Shown in pieces: positions 44,463 to 54,302 of a stretch of 64,000 nt of DNA. The stretch covers positions 62,001 through 126,000 of the forward strand of contig NZ_AQGU01000026.1 in NCBI RefSeq assembly GCF_014905615.1, written 5' to 3'. The DNA comes from Pseudoalteromonas aliena SW19. GTDB lineage: Bacteria > Pseudomonadota > Gammaproteobacteria > Enterobacterales > Alteromonadaceae. The position numbers and the translations under genes are program-made. Positions within the stretch are counted from its first letter, which is position 1. Every line of letters begins with the position of its first letter. The notes under the pieces were generated by a model that worked only from the letters and a program-made list of their open reading frames with translations, made no database searches and was not told the DNA's origin.

Positions 44463-47400
44463 GGTTTGTCCTCGTTTTCACTTTGGCACTTAGCTTTGGG
44501 GTAAGTGCCAAAACAGTCAATGATATAGATACACAATCTGTTGATTGGTTACTAAGTCAAATAAGTATTGGTGAAGCGCAGCAAAATAAAAAGCTGATTG
44601 AAAGCAGCTTACAAAAACTCGTAGCCATCGCACCTACTCGTATAGAAACGCAGTGCGCTCTAGTTCATTATGATTTTGCCAATGGCGCATCCGACAAAGC
44701 AAACCTGTTATTAAGTAAAATAGATAACGGCCTAATAAAGCAGGCTCCCTGTATTGAAAAGCTACGGGTTATGTCTCGAATTCAGGGTAAAGATAAGTCT
44801 GCTATTCAAGATGCTAAATTACTAGCACGCGCTGGCAGATATGAACAAGCTCGGCAAATTTATAATAAGATATTTAATAACGTTTATCCCACACTCAATT
44901 ATGAACTAGAACATTTAAGCTGGTACGCACAAGACTCTTCCCAATGGCAAAACGTTACGCGCGGATATAATAAACTATTAAAAAGCTATTCTAATATAGG
45001 CCAAGTCGAAATAGCCTACGCAAGGCATTTACTGAGACGCGATTCGAGTGATAAAAAAGCAATTAGTATTTTGGGCAAGTACGGCTCAACCTCAAGTTTT
45101 AGTAATGAAGTAGAGGAGATTTGGCTCGGTTCACTAGCAAACATGCCAATTAATAGCGCTACCGATCGACAGTTCCAATATTACTTCACGCTTTACCCAT
45201 TTAGCAGTAAAGGTGAGTTGCAATATCAAGATTTTAAAAAAAGCCTAAAAACACGCCAAACTTTACTTGCCGACCCTGCTTATCAATTGTGGGTTAAAGG
45301 TGATAAGTTACTTGAAAAAAATAATTTAAAAGCCGCTGAACCTCTACTTTTAAAGGCTGTAAATGGTCGCCCGCAAGACGGTGCAATAATGCGAAGCCTA
45401 GGCATACTTTATTTGCGTTTAGGTGATAATAAAAAATCATACAAGTATTTTACGCAAGCACAAAAATATACGGCAGACTTTGCACAAAGGGAAACGTTAA
45501 AGGACTTAGCTAAAACAGCCCAGTTTTGGCTTTATATCCGCCAAGCCAAAGATGCAATTAATAGCAGCGAATTCAAAGTCGCAAAGCTTAAATTAGATTT
45601 AGCTAATACATTAGAGCAAGACCCTAACGCTGTTTTATATAACAGCGGTTTATTACAATTTGCGCAAGGACAATACTCTCAAGCAGCACTTACATATAAA
45701 ATTGTTTTAAAAAATGATCCACTCAATATCGGCGCTTTATCGGGCTTACTTGAAATAGCTGAACTTGAACAAAATGAACTCGCATTAAGCTCTTTTTACA
45801 ACAGCTTAACCTATACTCAAAAAGAGCTAATTAAACAACCTTACTCACAGTATCTAAGTAGCCAACTTCGTAACAAAGCGAGTAAATTTGTACAATTGGG
45901 AAATTTGGAACTAGCCGAAAAAACGCTAGAGAACGCAATAAGCTTAGCACCAGATCAACCATGGTTATATTACGACTTAGCCTTTATATACCAGCAAAAA
46001 GGCTTAACAAAGGAAGCGCGAACACTATTTAATAATGTACTGTGGCAATTTCCGTTAAACCCTCAACTTCGTTACAGTCACGCACTTTTTCTGCGCGCTA
46101 TTGATGACTATCAAGGTGCTATTGCGTCTTTACAATATGTTCCTTTTAGCGCCAAGAGTGCAGATATTATTGCACTTGAGCAACAGCTTCAGCTTAACGA
46201 GTCGCTTGCTCAAAGTGAACGCTACCTTGATGCTAAAAATAAAGCCACGGCTATCTATCATTTAAGTGCACTAGAAGCACAAAATTTAACCCCCGTAATG
46301 CAAGCTGAGTTATCTCGCAATTGGTATAGAATAGATGAGAAAATACATGCTCTGAAGCTTATTAATGATGCATTAATTGCTCAGCCAACGATTTCCCCCT
46401 ATTGGCATTTACTTTATGGTGAATGGCTATTAGAGCAAAAAAATGAGCTAAATATAAAGCAGTGGTTTACACGTTATAAACTGCCTGAAAATGCATCTGA
46501 AAACGACGTTAATCAGTATCTGCAATTACAAAGTAATTATATTAATCAGTTCTACAATGGCAGTGATTTAATTGCTAAGTTAAATCAACTTGACCAAAAG
46601 TATAAAAACAACCCTGTGATCACGACAGCATTAATTAATGCAAACTTATCACTTGAACAACGTGAAGCCGCGCTGATTATTTATCAGCAAAAGGTGAAAA
46701 ATAATCAAGCCATTGAACCCCAAGCGTTAATGTCTATCGCAAAAGCGTATAGAGAACTAGGTGACGACTTTCGGGCCAAAGAGGTAACGCAGCAAGCCAT
46801 AACGCAAACTACATCGCAAGAAAGTTATTTGCAGCGCCAAATTATGGGCTCTCTTAATGACTTTAATTACTCAGGAGATGCACTCTATCTAGCAAAGAAA
46901 CTCATTGAAAAATCGCCGAACGATCCAGAGTTACGTTATTTAGGAGCTCAAGTAGCCAGTAATTTTAATGAAACAGAGCAAGCTCAAATTTGGTATGCAC
47001 AAACCCTGTCTCCTAATCGCACATTAAGCGAAAAAGAACTTTATACCTCGCTCTCACAAATCGATGAAGCCGATGATTGGTATGTAAATGGCGCTAAGCG
47101 CGAATTAATTGATGAGCAAAACAAAGATCAAGCTTATATTGCTATGGGTGTTAATTTTAGCGGCCAAATAAGTACACAGAGCGAAGCAACACTTGGCGCT
47201 GGTTTAGTGCCGATTGAAGCTTATTTTCCACTTTGGCAAGGCCAAGGATTTGTAAAAATAGACCCCACAACAATTAGTGCGCAAACAACACGTTTTGATG
47301 AGCAATTTGCGGGCAGCCGTTATGGACAAGGTGCTTTATGTATTTTTACGTGTGCTATTGAAGAAATAAGCCCAAAAGAAAGTGGTGTAGATATCGGGCT

Positions 47401-48271
47401 AGGCTGGCAAAATAAAAATTGGCGTTTAGATATAGGTACTACCCCACTGGGCTTTTTAATTGAAGATATAGTATGGGGCGTTAACTATGCAGACGATTTA
47501 GGCGACTTTGGCTACAGCCTTGAACTAGAGAAACGTCCAGTAACAAGTTCAGTGCTTTCTTATGCGGGTCTTGAGGATGCAAATACAAAAGAAGCTTGGG
47601 GTGGCGTACGCTCTACAGGCCTTACTGCAAATATTTCACATGATTTAGGTGGTGATTGGGGCTTTTGGTCAAGTGCCGATTTCACTTTGTATAAAGGTAA
47701 AAATGTAAAAGATAATCAGCGCTATCGTGCTATGGCAGGTACTTACTACCGTGTTATTAGTAATCAAAAACGTGAATTTACGGTGGGTGCTAGCTTATTA
47801 CATTGGGCATACAAATATAATTTAAGTGAAGAAACATGGGGCCATGGCGGCTACTACAGTCCGCAAAACTACTTAGGCGTGTCTGTACCATTTAGTTATG
47901 ACGCACGTTGGGGAAATGATTTTGTATACCGTTTAAAAACTGGCGTATCGTATTCACAAACAAAAACTCAGGCAATTGACTTTTTCCCTAACGATCCAAA
48001 CTTGCAAGAAGAGGCGTTTGTTCGTCAACTTGAGACAGGCGTAAACCCTGCGTTTGAGGGGGATACAAGTTCTGGTGTGTCGTACAACCTTGAAGGAAGC
48101 TTTGAATATAGAATAACACCACACTGGTTTTTTGGCGGTTATGTAGCGATAGATCGTTCAGATTTTTACGAGCCTAACTTTGGCCAACTCTACATACGAT
48201 ATTACTTTAACCCTGTCTATGGAACACTTGAATTTCCTGGCACACCAATAACCCCTTACGCCAACTTTTAA
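44453..48271 (+). CDS. bcsC: BcsC, cellulose export TPR scaffold and outer-membrane pore
   Basis: BcsC carries cellulose across the periplasm and outer membrane. The 1272-residue product has a signal peptide (to about residue 19), a long TPR superhelix (about 25-890) and a C-terminal 16-strand-type beta-barrel (about 910-1272), ending with an aromatic residue (TPYANF). It is somewhat longer than E. coli BcsC (about 1157). It overlaps bcsZ by 10 bp with GGAG 6 nt upstream, and is the last gene of the operon. Confidence 0.95.
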   Translation: MPLRFVLVFTLALSFGVSAKTVNDIDTQSVDWLLSQISIGEAQQNKKLIESSLQKLVAIAPTRIETQCALVHYDFANGASDKANLLLSKIDNGLIKQAPCIEKLRVMSRIQGKDKSAIQDAKLLARAGRYEQARQIYNKIFNNVYPTLNYELEHLSWYAQDSSQWQNVTRGYNKLLKSYSNIGQVEIAYARHLLRRDSSDKKAISILGKYGSTSSFSNEVEEIWLGSLANMPINSATDRQFQYYFTLYPFSSKGELQYQDFKKSLKTRQTLLADPAYQLWVKGDKLLEKNNLKAAEPLLLKAVNGRPQDGAIMRSLGILYLRLGDNKKSYKYFTQAQKYTADFAQRETLKDLAKTAQFWLYIRQAKDAINSSEFKVAKLKLDLANTLEQDPNAVLYNSGLLQFAQGQYSQAALTYKIVLKNDPLNIGALSGLLEIAELEQNELALSSFYNSLTYTQKELIKQPYSQYLSSQLRNKASKFVQLGNLELAEKTLENAISLAPDQPWLYYDLAFIYQQKGLTKEARTLFNNVLWQFPLNPQLRYSHALFLRAIDDYQGAIASLQYVPFSAKSADIIALEQQLQLNESLAQSERYLDAKNKATAIYHLSALEAQNLTPVMQAELSRNWYRIDEKIHALKLINDALIAQPTISPYWHLLYGEWLLEQKNELNIKQWFTRYKLPENASENDVNQYLQLQSNYINQFYNGSDLIAKLNQLDQKYKNNPVITTALINANLSLEQREAALIIYQQKVKNNQAIEPQALMSIAKAYRELGDDFRAKEVTQQAITQTTSQESYLQRQIMGSLNDFNYSGDALYLAKKLIEKSPNDPELRYLGAQVASNFNETEQAQIWYAQTLSPNRTLSEKELYTSLSQIDEADDWYVNGAKRELIDEQNKDQAYIAMGVNFSGQISTQSEATLGAGLVPIEAYFPLWQGQGFVKIDPTTISAQTTRFDEQFAGSRYGQGALCIFTCAIEEISPKESGVDIGLGWQNKNWRLDIGTTPLGFLIEDIVWGVNYADDLGDFGYSLELEKRPVTSSVLSYAGLEDANTKEAWGGVRSTGLTANISHDLGGDWGFWSSADFTLYKGKNVKDNQRYRAMAGTYYRVISNQKREFTVGASLLHWAYKYNLSEETWGHGGYYSPQNYLGVSVPFSYDARWGNDFVYRLKTGVSYSQTKTQAIDFFPNDPNLQEEAFVRQLETGVNPAFEGDTSSGVSYNLEGSFEYRITPHWFFGGYVAIDRSDFYEPNFGQLYIRYYFNPVYGTLEFPGTPITPYANF

Positions 48272-48528
48272 AACAATTGTATACAGTTTATACGAACCAC
48301 CCGCGCAATGCTTCCCCTAGCACAAAGGTCTATGTATACTAATGCGCAATTGTAGCTAGGATAAGGGTGTGACTCTTACCTTATAGCGGTATTACCGTTC
48401 AGCAAACCATTACCTTAGCTGCAAATAATATACTGATGGTCGAGCATTCTAGTAAGTCTAAATACTAAAATAGCTAAAGCAAAAAATTATAAGGCCATTA
48501 CAACAATTCTTAAAGTTAGGAAGTAAAT

Positions 48529-49959
48529 ATGAGTTCATTACCTAAATCAGGTGATTTCTTAGGTCATCCTAAGGGATTATTCCTGTTGTTCGGTACAGAA
48601 ATGTGGGAACGCTTTGGCTACTATGGCATGCGTGCTATTTTGGTTCTTTATCTTGTAGCCATTACTCAAGAAGGCGGTTTTGGTTGGAGTAATGCAGACG
48701 CATTAAGCCTTTATGGTACGTTTACCATGGCTGTGTACATTACACCGTTATTTGGTGGCTGGTTAGCTGATAACGTGTTAGGCCAACGTAAAGCCATTAT
48801 CATTGGTGGTTTGTTAATGGCCGCCGGTCATTTTACTATGGGTATTCCACATAGTTATTTAGCAGGCCAAGAAGAAAACATATTTTATATTGGCTTAGCG
48901 CTACTGTGTTTGGGTAATGGTTTATTTAAACCAAATATCTCAACAATGGTTGGCGACTTATACAACGAAGGCGATCAACGCCGTGATGGTGCATTCACTA
49001 TATTCTACATGGGTATTAACCTAGGTGGTGCATTTGGTCCTTTGGTTGCTGGTTTTGTAGCCGCATCTATGGGATGGCAGTTTGGCTTTATCGCTGCAGG
49101 TATTGGTATGTTGGTCTCTGTTGCTATGCAAGTCGCACTAAGTAAAAAATACCTAGGTGATATTGGGGTTGTACCTGCAGCAAAGCTTGCTCGAGAGCAA
49201 TCAACTTCAAATACTAAAGTTCCGCTTACTAAAGTTGAAACCGACCGTATTAAAGTTATTTTTACTATGAGTGTATTTAGTATCATTTTCTGGATGGGTT
49301 TTGAACAGGCTGGTGGCTTAATGAACCTTTTTGCGAATGACTATACTGATCGTATGCTATTTAATTTTGAAATTCCGGCATCATGGTTTCAATCTCTAAA
49401 TTCAATTTTTATCATTGTTTTTGCGCCATTGGTTGCAATTATCTGGCTAAAACTTGATAAAAAAGAGCCTAATTCACCGGTTAAATTTGCTATTGCCCTA
49501 ATCTTTTTAGCGCTAGGCTTTTTAACTATGATCCTTGCGCTTATGACTCAAGGTCAAGGTGACACGCTTCAAATTAGCATGATGTGGTTAGTTCTTTTTT
49601 ACTTATTCCATACGTTAGGTGAGCTATGCTTGTCTCCAATTGGTTTATCAATGGTAAGTAAACTAGCACCACTACGCTTAGCATCGATGCTTATGGGTAT
49701 TTGGTTCTTATGTACTGCTGTAGCAAACAAAATTGCTGGCTTTGTAGGTTCATACTTAGGTGAAGGTGAAGAAGCGCTAGACAATGCACTTGGTATCTTT
49801 ATTGGCCTAGGTGCTACAGCCGTTATATCGGCTGTGATTATGTATTTACTAAGTGATAAATTAGTTAAATGGATGCATGGTGCAGAGGGTCAACACGAAC
49901 CTCATACACATGAACATATTTTAGCTGAAGAACTAGAAGTTACGGCTAACAAACAGTAA
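48529..49959 (+). CDS. POT/PTR-family proton-dependent di/tripeptide transporter
   Basis: The 476-residue inner-membrane protein has the PTR2 signatures FGTEMWERFGYYGMRAILVLY (ExxER-type motif on TM1) and FYMGINLGGAFGPLVAG, and about 14 predicted helices. Members (DtpA/DtpB, YdgR) import di- and tripeptides with protons. AGGA lies 7 nt upstream of the ATG. The 257-bp upstream region is leader or promoter with small inverted repeats but no recognised riboswitch. A His-rich C-terminal tail (EPHTHEHI) is notable. Confidence 0.92.
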   Translation: MSSLPKSGDFLGHPKGLFLLFGTEMWERFGYYGMRAILVLYLVAITQEGGFGWSNADALSLYGTFTMAVYITPLFGGWLADNVLGQRKAIIIGGLLMAAGHFTMGIPHSYLAGQEENIFYIGLALLCLGNGLFKPNISTMVGDLYNEGDQRRDGAFTIFYMGINLGGAFGPLVAGFVAASMGWQFGFIAAGIGMLVSVAMQVALSKKYLGDIGVVPAAKLAREQSTSNTKVPLTKVETDRIKVIFTMSVFSIIFWMGFEQAGGLMNLFANDYTDRMLFNFEIPASWFQSLNSIFIIVFAPLVAIIWLKLDKKEPNSPVKFAIALIFLALGFLTMILALMTQGQGDTLQISMMWLVLFYLFHTLGELCLSPIGLSMVSKLAPLRLASMLMGIWFLCTAVANKIAGFVGSYLGEGEEALDNALGIFIGLGATAVISAVIMYLLSDKLVKWMHGAEGQHEPHTHEHILAEELEVTANKQ

Positions 49960-49964
49960 CAATT

Positions 49965-49994
49965 AACCTCCTCTGTACTTTTACAGGGGAGGTT
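49965..49994 (+). terminator. Hairpin after the peptide transporter
   Basis: A 13-bp stem AACCTCCTCTGTA / TACAGGGGAGGTT (one T-G pair) with a 4-nt loop begins 5 nt past the stop codon. The following sequence (CTCTTATC) is only moderately T-rich. Confidence 0.65.
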
Positions 49995-50073
49995 CTCTTA
50001 TCACTTTATAGGTTTTCTGTTAGCTGATACAATGTTTAGATAAACATTACACTGGCATTAGGAACAGCAAACC

Positions 50074-52815
50074 ATGCAAACGTCTACTTTTTTTCGTGCA
50101 AAATGCTTGGCCTTTTTAGTTCTACTTTTAAGCGCTTGCGGTGGTTCTGGTGACGCTGTTACTCCAAACCCAAACGATCCGCCAAAGCCTAGCCAACTTA
50201 ATGTTACTGTCTCCTCCGGTTTATCAGCCACGCTCGATGACGAAAACTTTACGGTTACGATTCCCGCTAACGCAGTTGCTAATAATACTGATATTACTTA
50301 CACAAACATTGTAGCTGATGAAACAACAACAGCCCAAAATATCATCTCAGATATTCATTCCCTGACACCAAACACACTCACATTTACAAGTTCAGCGACT
50401 ATCGGTATCAAAATACCTCAAGCATACGCGCTGGGTGGCCAATTATTTATTGCACGATTAACTGGCGACACATGGGTCAATATAAATAATTCAGTCGTTA
50501 CTGAAGGTTTAGTCAGCGCACAAGTGGATCAACTTGGTACCTATGCAATACAAATGCAGCGCAATGAAGCTTTCGCAAATATCGGCCCAACTTGCGACGC
50601 TAACGCAACAGAGCAGTCAGTAAGGTTTGTCCACGTTGCAGATTTACATGCTCGTTTTGGCTATCAAGAACAATACTTCAGCCGAATAAAAGCCTATTAC
50701 AATCAGGCAGCAAGTCAAACACCTCATACTTTATTTACAAACGGTGGTGATGACTATGAAAAAGGCACTGTTGCTGAACAGCTATCGCAAGGCATCGCAA
50801 CCGAAGAAGCAATTAAAGCGATGCAATTTGATGTCCGCGTTGTTGGAAATCATGATTACGCGTGGGGCCCAGAAAAATTATTAAATTATTCACAAGACGA
50901 GAATGCCATCGTACTGGCAAGTAATACGCGTTACGAAGGTCAGCAGCTCCAAGATTTTGCAGCTGTGGGGTTTGCAAAAGTACAAGCGGGTTGTATTACA
51001 CTTGGCGTATTTGGGATGACTTCTGTGCCATGGAATGAACTTGATGAACCAATTCAAGATGAACCAATCCCTGATTTTATAAAACAATTTAAAATGAGTT
51101 GGCAGTGGCAGCAGATTGCACAAAGTATTGTAAGCCAATATCGCGGCGACGTAGATTATATTGTCATGCTCAGTCATTTAGGTGTAGGCCTTGATACCGA
51201 AATGGCAACCAATGTAGCGGGTATCGACTTAGTGCTTGGTGGTCATACCCACGGCGGTGAAAGCTACGAGACGTTAGATAACGGCGCTATTATTGTTCAG
51301 CCCGATTTCTATGCTAAAGGTATTACCGATTTAACACTTAAGTTTAACTTAGCTGATAAGTTTGCGCCTATTGTTGATTATAAAACAGTTGAAACCGAGA
51401 GTGTCAGCGAACTCGATGAAACAACTCAACAAGCAATTAATGCGATTATGGGTCGCTACGCTCCTGATGCACAAACAGAAATCGCTATTTCAGAAAATTA
51501 CCCTAGTCCCTTGCAATTAGCTGAAATAACCGCCTTAGCCACACTGCATTCGAGCTCAATTAGCGCAGCACTTTTGAACCCTGAACTTGTACAAAAGCGT
51601 TGGACACCGGGTACCCTCACGCAAGAAGATTTCCACAAAGCCTTTTACGTAGAGAGGCAGCCATCAAATACACCTGGATTTAATTCTATTTATAAAGTCA
51701 CCGTATCAGGCAGTGATTTAACCGCTATGTTTGCCAGTCAACCTAACTGGTTTTTACTAAAGCCCGAAGATATAAAAGCGACAGAAAATTACGACGTAGC
51801 TTTATTTAAAGGTGCGGCTTTAAATGCTGATTTATTTTTTAACGGTGTGACTTTCTCAAATGTAGAGCCAATTGCTGAAGCGTGGTGGTTGCTCGATCAG
51901 TATGCACGCTTTAGAACCAGCCAATGTTTATACCTTGATACAAACAATCAACTATTTTCATGTGATAATAAAACAGATATTACGGTATGGAATTTTAATA
52001 ATGACGCAAGCCCGCTAACGCCAGACTTCGGTCCTTCGGTACTAAGTTATTTCGACCCACAAACAACAGATTGGGGCCCTGAAGAGACTCAATATAAAAC
52101 CACAACCGAGCTAAACATATCAGATTTGAGAGATGGCCCCTCTGGTGTAATGGCTTTTTCAAGGCACTCTCCTACTGAAGGGTTATTGATTGACCTCAAT
52201 ACAGCTGCAAACGGTGATTTTGCAAATGAAGGAATGGTCTCTGATTATACACTTGTAATGGACTTGTATTGGCCTTCAGAAGGCAGCGATATTTACCGCG
52301 CGGTAATACAAGCAGAAACCAGTAATTACCTTGAGGACGATGCAGATATCTTTATCGACCCAAGTGGCGGCTACGGAAAGTCAACAAGCGACAGTGGCTA
52401 CTTTGGCAATACTCAACCAGATACATGGCACCGCGTTGCATTTGTTTTCTACGCAGCACCTACAAATGGCGTATTTGAAGTATATATTGACGGTGAACTC
52501 GTAGGCGTAAAAGAAGATGGCGAAATTAATCGCCGTTGGGCACTCAATAAATCAGTGCTTTTATTTACCGATAACAATTTTGAAACAGTACCTGGTTATT
52601 TAAATGCGCTGCTTTATGCTGGCCATGCTATGACCCGCGATGAAATAAAAAGTATGGGCACCGCACAGCAAAAACTAACCTTTGAGCAATCAACACGTGT
52701 TCTGAATCAAGCAATTGAACGCCATTATCAAACCGCACCTGTTATAAAACCTAACCTTTGGTTAGAGCAACGTAACAAGTTCTTTGGTAACGCGTCTCTA
52801 ACTGTAAACAATTAA
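50074..52815 (+). CDS. Large lipoprotein with 5'-nucleotidase-type metallophosphoesterase and LamG-like domains
   Basis: The 913-residue product has a lipoprotein signal (LLLSAC, Cys22, followed by GGSGD). An N-terminal beta domain follows (about residues 40-165; FTVTIPANAVANNTDI, ZU5-like), then a calcineurin-type domain with HVADLHARFG (DxH), NGGDDYEKG, VGNHDYAWG, LSHLG and GGHTHGGE. A 5'-nucleotidase C-terminal-like region (about 455-600) precedes a LamG/concanavalin-like domain (about 660-880). It probably hydrolyses extracellular nucleotides or organophosphate at the cell surface. The substrate is inferred only from the family. It is monocistronic. Confidence 0.82.
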   Translation: MQTSTFFRAKCLAFLVLLLSACGGSGDAVTPNPNDPPKPSQLNVTVSSGLSATLDDENFTVTIPANAVANNTDITYTNIVADETTTAQNIISDIHSLTPNTLTFTSSATIGIKIPQAYALGGQLFIARLTGDTWVNINNSVVTEGLVSAQVDQLGTYAIQMQRNEAFANIGPTCDANATEQSVRFVHVADLHARFGYQEQYFSRIKAYYNQAASQTPHTLFTNGGDDYEKGTVAEQLSQGIATEEAIKAMQFDVRVVGNHDYAWGPEKLLNYSQDENAIVLASNTRYEGQQLQDFAAVGFAKVQAGCITLGVFGMTSVPWNELDEPIQDEPIPDFIKQFKMSWQWQQIAQSIVSQYRGDVDYIVMLSHLGVGLDTEMATNVAGIDLVLGGHTHGGESYETLDNGAIIVQPDFYAKGITDLTLKFNLADKFAPIVDYKTVETESVSELDETTQQAINAIMGRYAPDAQTEIAISENYPSPLQLAEITALATLHSSSISAALLNPELVQKRWTPGTLTQEDFHKAFYVERQPSNTPGFNSIYKVTVSGSDLTAMFASQPNWFLLKPEDIKATENYDVALFKGAALNADLFFNGVTFSNVEPIAEAWWLLDQYARFRTSQCLYLDTNNQLFSCDNKTDITVWNFNNDASPLTPDFGPSVLSYFDPQTTDWGPEETQYKTTTELNISDLRDGPSGVMAFSRHSPTEGLLIDLNTAANGDFANEGMVSDYTLVMDLYWPSEGSDIYRAVIQAETSNYLEDDADIFIDPSGGYGKSTSDSGYFGNTQPDTWHRVAFVFYAAPTNGVFEVYIDGELVGVKEDGEINRRWALNKSVLLFTDNNFETVPGYLNALLYAGHAMTRDEIKSMGTAQQKLTFEQSTRVLNQAIERHYQTAPVIKPNLWLEQRNKFFGNASLTVNN

Positions 52816-53119
52816 GTACAAGTAAACTTTTAATCACTCACTAAAAAAGGGGCTTTTACGCAGCACAATAGCAATTTATATTATTTAAAAACAATACGTT
52901 GAGGTCTTTTTATTGCAATATAAGTTATTGCCACAGTACCTCAATTCATTTAACTGTATTGCAAACACATTACTTAGTAATAACCGTCCTATAAAATTTA
53001 CACATCGACTGCATATTAAATAGTGCCGCCCTCTTCCCCTAAGCAAAATTCTGGTTGATTATCTACTGCAATATGACAACAACACATAATCGCAGTGCTT
53101 AATTGCGGGAGTAATGATA
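52816..53119. other. Intergenic region upstream of hpd
   Basis: These 304 bases must include the hpd promoter. A partial TyrR-box-like TGTAAA-N6-AGTACA lies at 52802-52819, spanning the end of the lipoprotein gene, but half the site is poor. No terminator with a clear T-run, repeat element or small ORF with a ribosome site was seen. Confidence 0.4.
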
Positions 53120-54166
53120 ATGAGTGAAGTAAATAATTATTTAGGTTTAGTGGGTATCGAATTTACTGAATACGCCACACCTGATGCAGATTATATGGAT
53201 AAAGTATTTACTGATTTTGGCTTCTCTAAGCTTAAAAAATTCAAAGGTAAAGACATTGTTTATTATAACCAAAACGATATTCATTTTTTATTAAATAACG
53301 AGCGCGAAGGTTTTTCTGCCGAATTTGCTAAAAGTCACGGACCTGCTATTTGTTCTATGGGCTGGCGTGTTGAAAATGCACAAAAAGCATTTGATACAGC
53401 AGTAGAGCGTGGTGCAAAACCCGCAACTGATTCAACCCATAAAAACCTGCCATACCCTGCAATCTATGGCATTGGCGACAGCCTAATTTATTTTATTGAA
53501 CAATTTGGCGACAAAGGCACTATTTACGAAAGTGATTTTGAAGACCTTGAAACGCAAAATGTTGTAGAAGATAAAGGCTTTATCCGAATCGATCATTTAA
53601 CCAATAACGTTTATAAAGGCACTATGGAAAAGTGGGCTAACTTTTATAAAGATGTGTTTGGTTTTACAGAAGTACGCTACTTTGACATTAAAGGTCAAAA
53701 AACAGCGCTTATTTCGTATGCACTTAAATCCCCTTGTGGCACCTTCTCCATTCCGATAAATGAAGGTAAAGGTGATAATAACAACCAAATTGACGAATAC
53801 CTTGGCCAGTACAATGGCCCAGGCGTTCAACATTTAGCGTTTTTAACCGATGACTTAGTAAGCTCTCTTGATAAGCTGGATAAATCAACAATTGCTACTT
53901 TGGATATTATCCCTGAGTACTACGATACTATTTTTGACCGTGTACCTTGGGTTGCGGAAGATAAAGAAAAGATTCGTCAGCATCAAATACTCGTTGATAG
54001 CCAAAGTGAAAATTGTTACTTATTGCAAATCTTCTCTAAAAACTTATTTGGCCCAATCTTTATAGAAATGATCCAACGCGTTGATGATGGTGGTTTTGGT
54101 GAAGGTAACTTCCAAGCATTATTTGAATCAATCGAACGCGACCAAGAGCGTCGCGGCGTTTTATAA
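53120..54166 (+). CDS. hpd: 4-hydroxyphenylpyruvate dioxygenase
   Basis: Hpd converts 4-hydroxyphenylpyruvate to homogentisate in tyrosine degradation and pyomelanin formation. The 348-residue product has two vicinal-oxygen-chelate domains. The Fe(II) facial triad is visible as His in RIDHLTNNV, His in GVQHLAFL and Glu in FIEMIQR. I start at the ATG at 53120 because GGGAG is 8 nt upstream; an ATG two codons earlier is too close to that site. It is followed by its own terminator, so it is not in an operon with fahA. Confidence 0.96.
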   Translation: MSEVNNYLGLVGIEFTEYATPDADYMDKVFTDFGFSKLKKFKGKDIVYYNQNDIHFLLNNEREGFSAEFAKSHGPAICSMGWRVENAQKAFDTAVERGAKPATDSTHKNLPYPAIYGIGDSLIYFIEQFGDKGTIYESDFEDLETQNVVEDKGFIRIDHLTNNVYKGTMEKWANFYKDVFGFTEVRYFDIKGQKTALISYALKSPCGTFSIPINEGKGDNNNQIDEYLGQYNGPGVQHLAFLTDDLVSSLDKLDKSTIATLDIIPEYYDTIFDRVPWVAEDKEKIRQHQILVDSQSENCYLLQIFSKNLFGPIFIEMIQRVDDGGFGEGNFQALFESIERDQERRGVL

Positions 54167-54182
54167 AACATTTGAGTAAATT

Positions 54183-54208
54183 AAAAGCAGCGAATTTCGC
54201 TGCTTTTT
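54183..54208 (+). terminator. Intrinsic terminator after hpd
   Basis: Stem AAAAGCAGCG / CGCTGCTTTT with a 5-nt loop continues into TTTTTG, 16 nt after the hpd stop codon. Confidence 0.92.
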
Positions 54209-54302
54209 GTCGTTTTAATATTTAAAAAGTATTGCGCTGAGTACAAGTATGATTAAATAAACTGTACTTTATCGCTATACCGTAAAATCCAAAGGAAATG
54301 TA

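Noticed and set aside
48272..48528. Possible riboswitch or attenuator upstream of the peptide transporter
   Set aside because: Small inverted repeats are present (for example ATAAGG/CCTTAT and CGGTA/TACCG), but no known riboswitch core (including c-di-GMP types) and no terminator/antiterminator pair could be recognised.
52802..52819. TyrR box upstream of hpd (TGTAAA-N6-AGTACA)
   Set aside because: Only one half matches. The site lies inside the end of the preceding gene and about 300 bp from hpd, so chance is likely.
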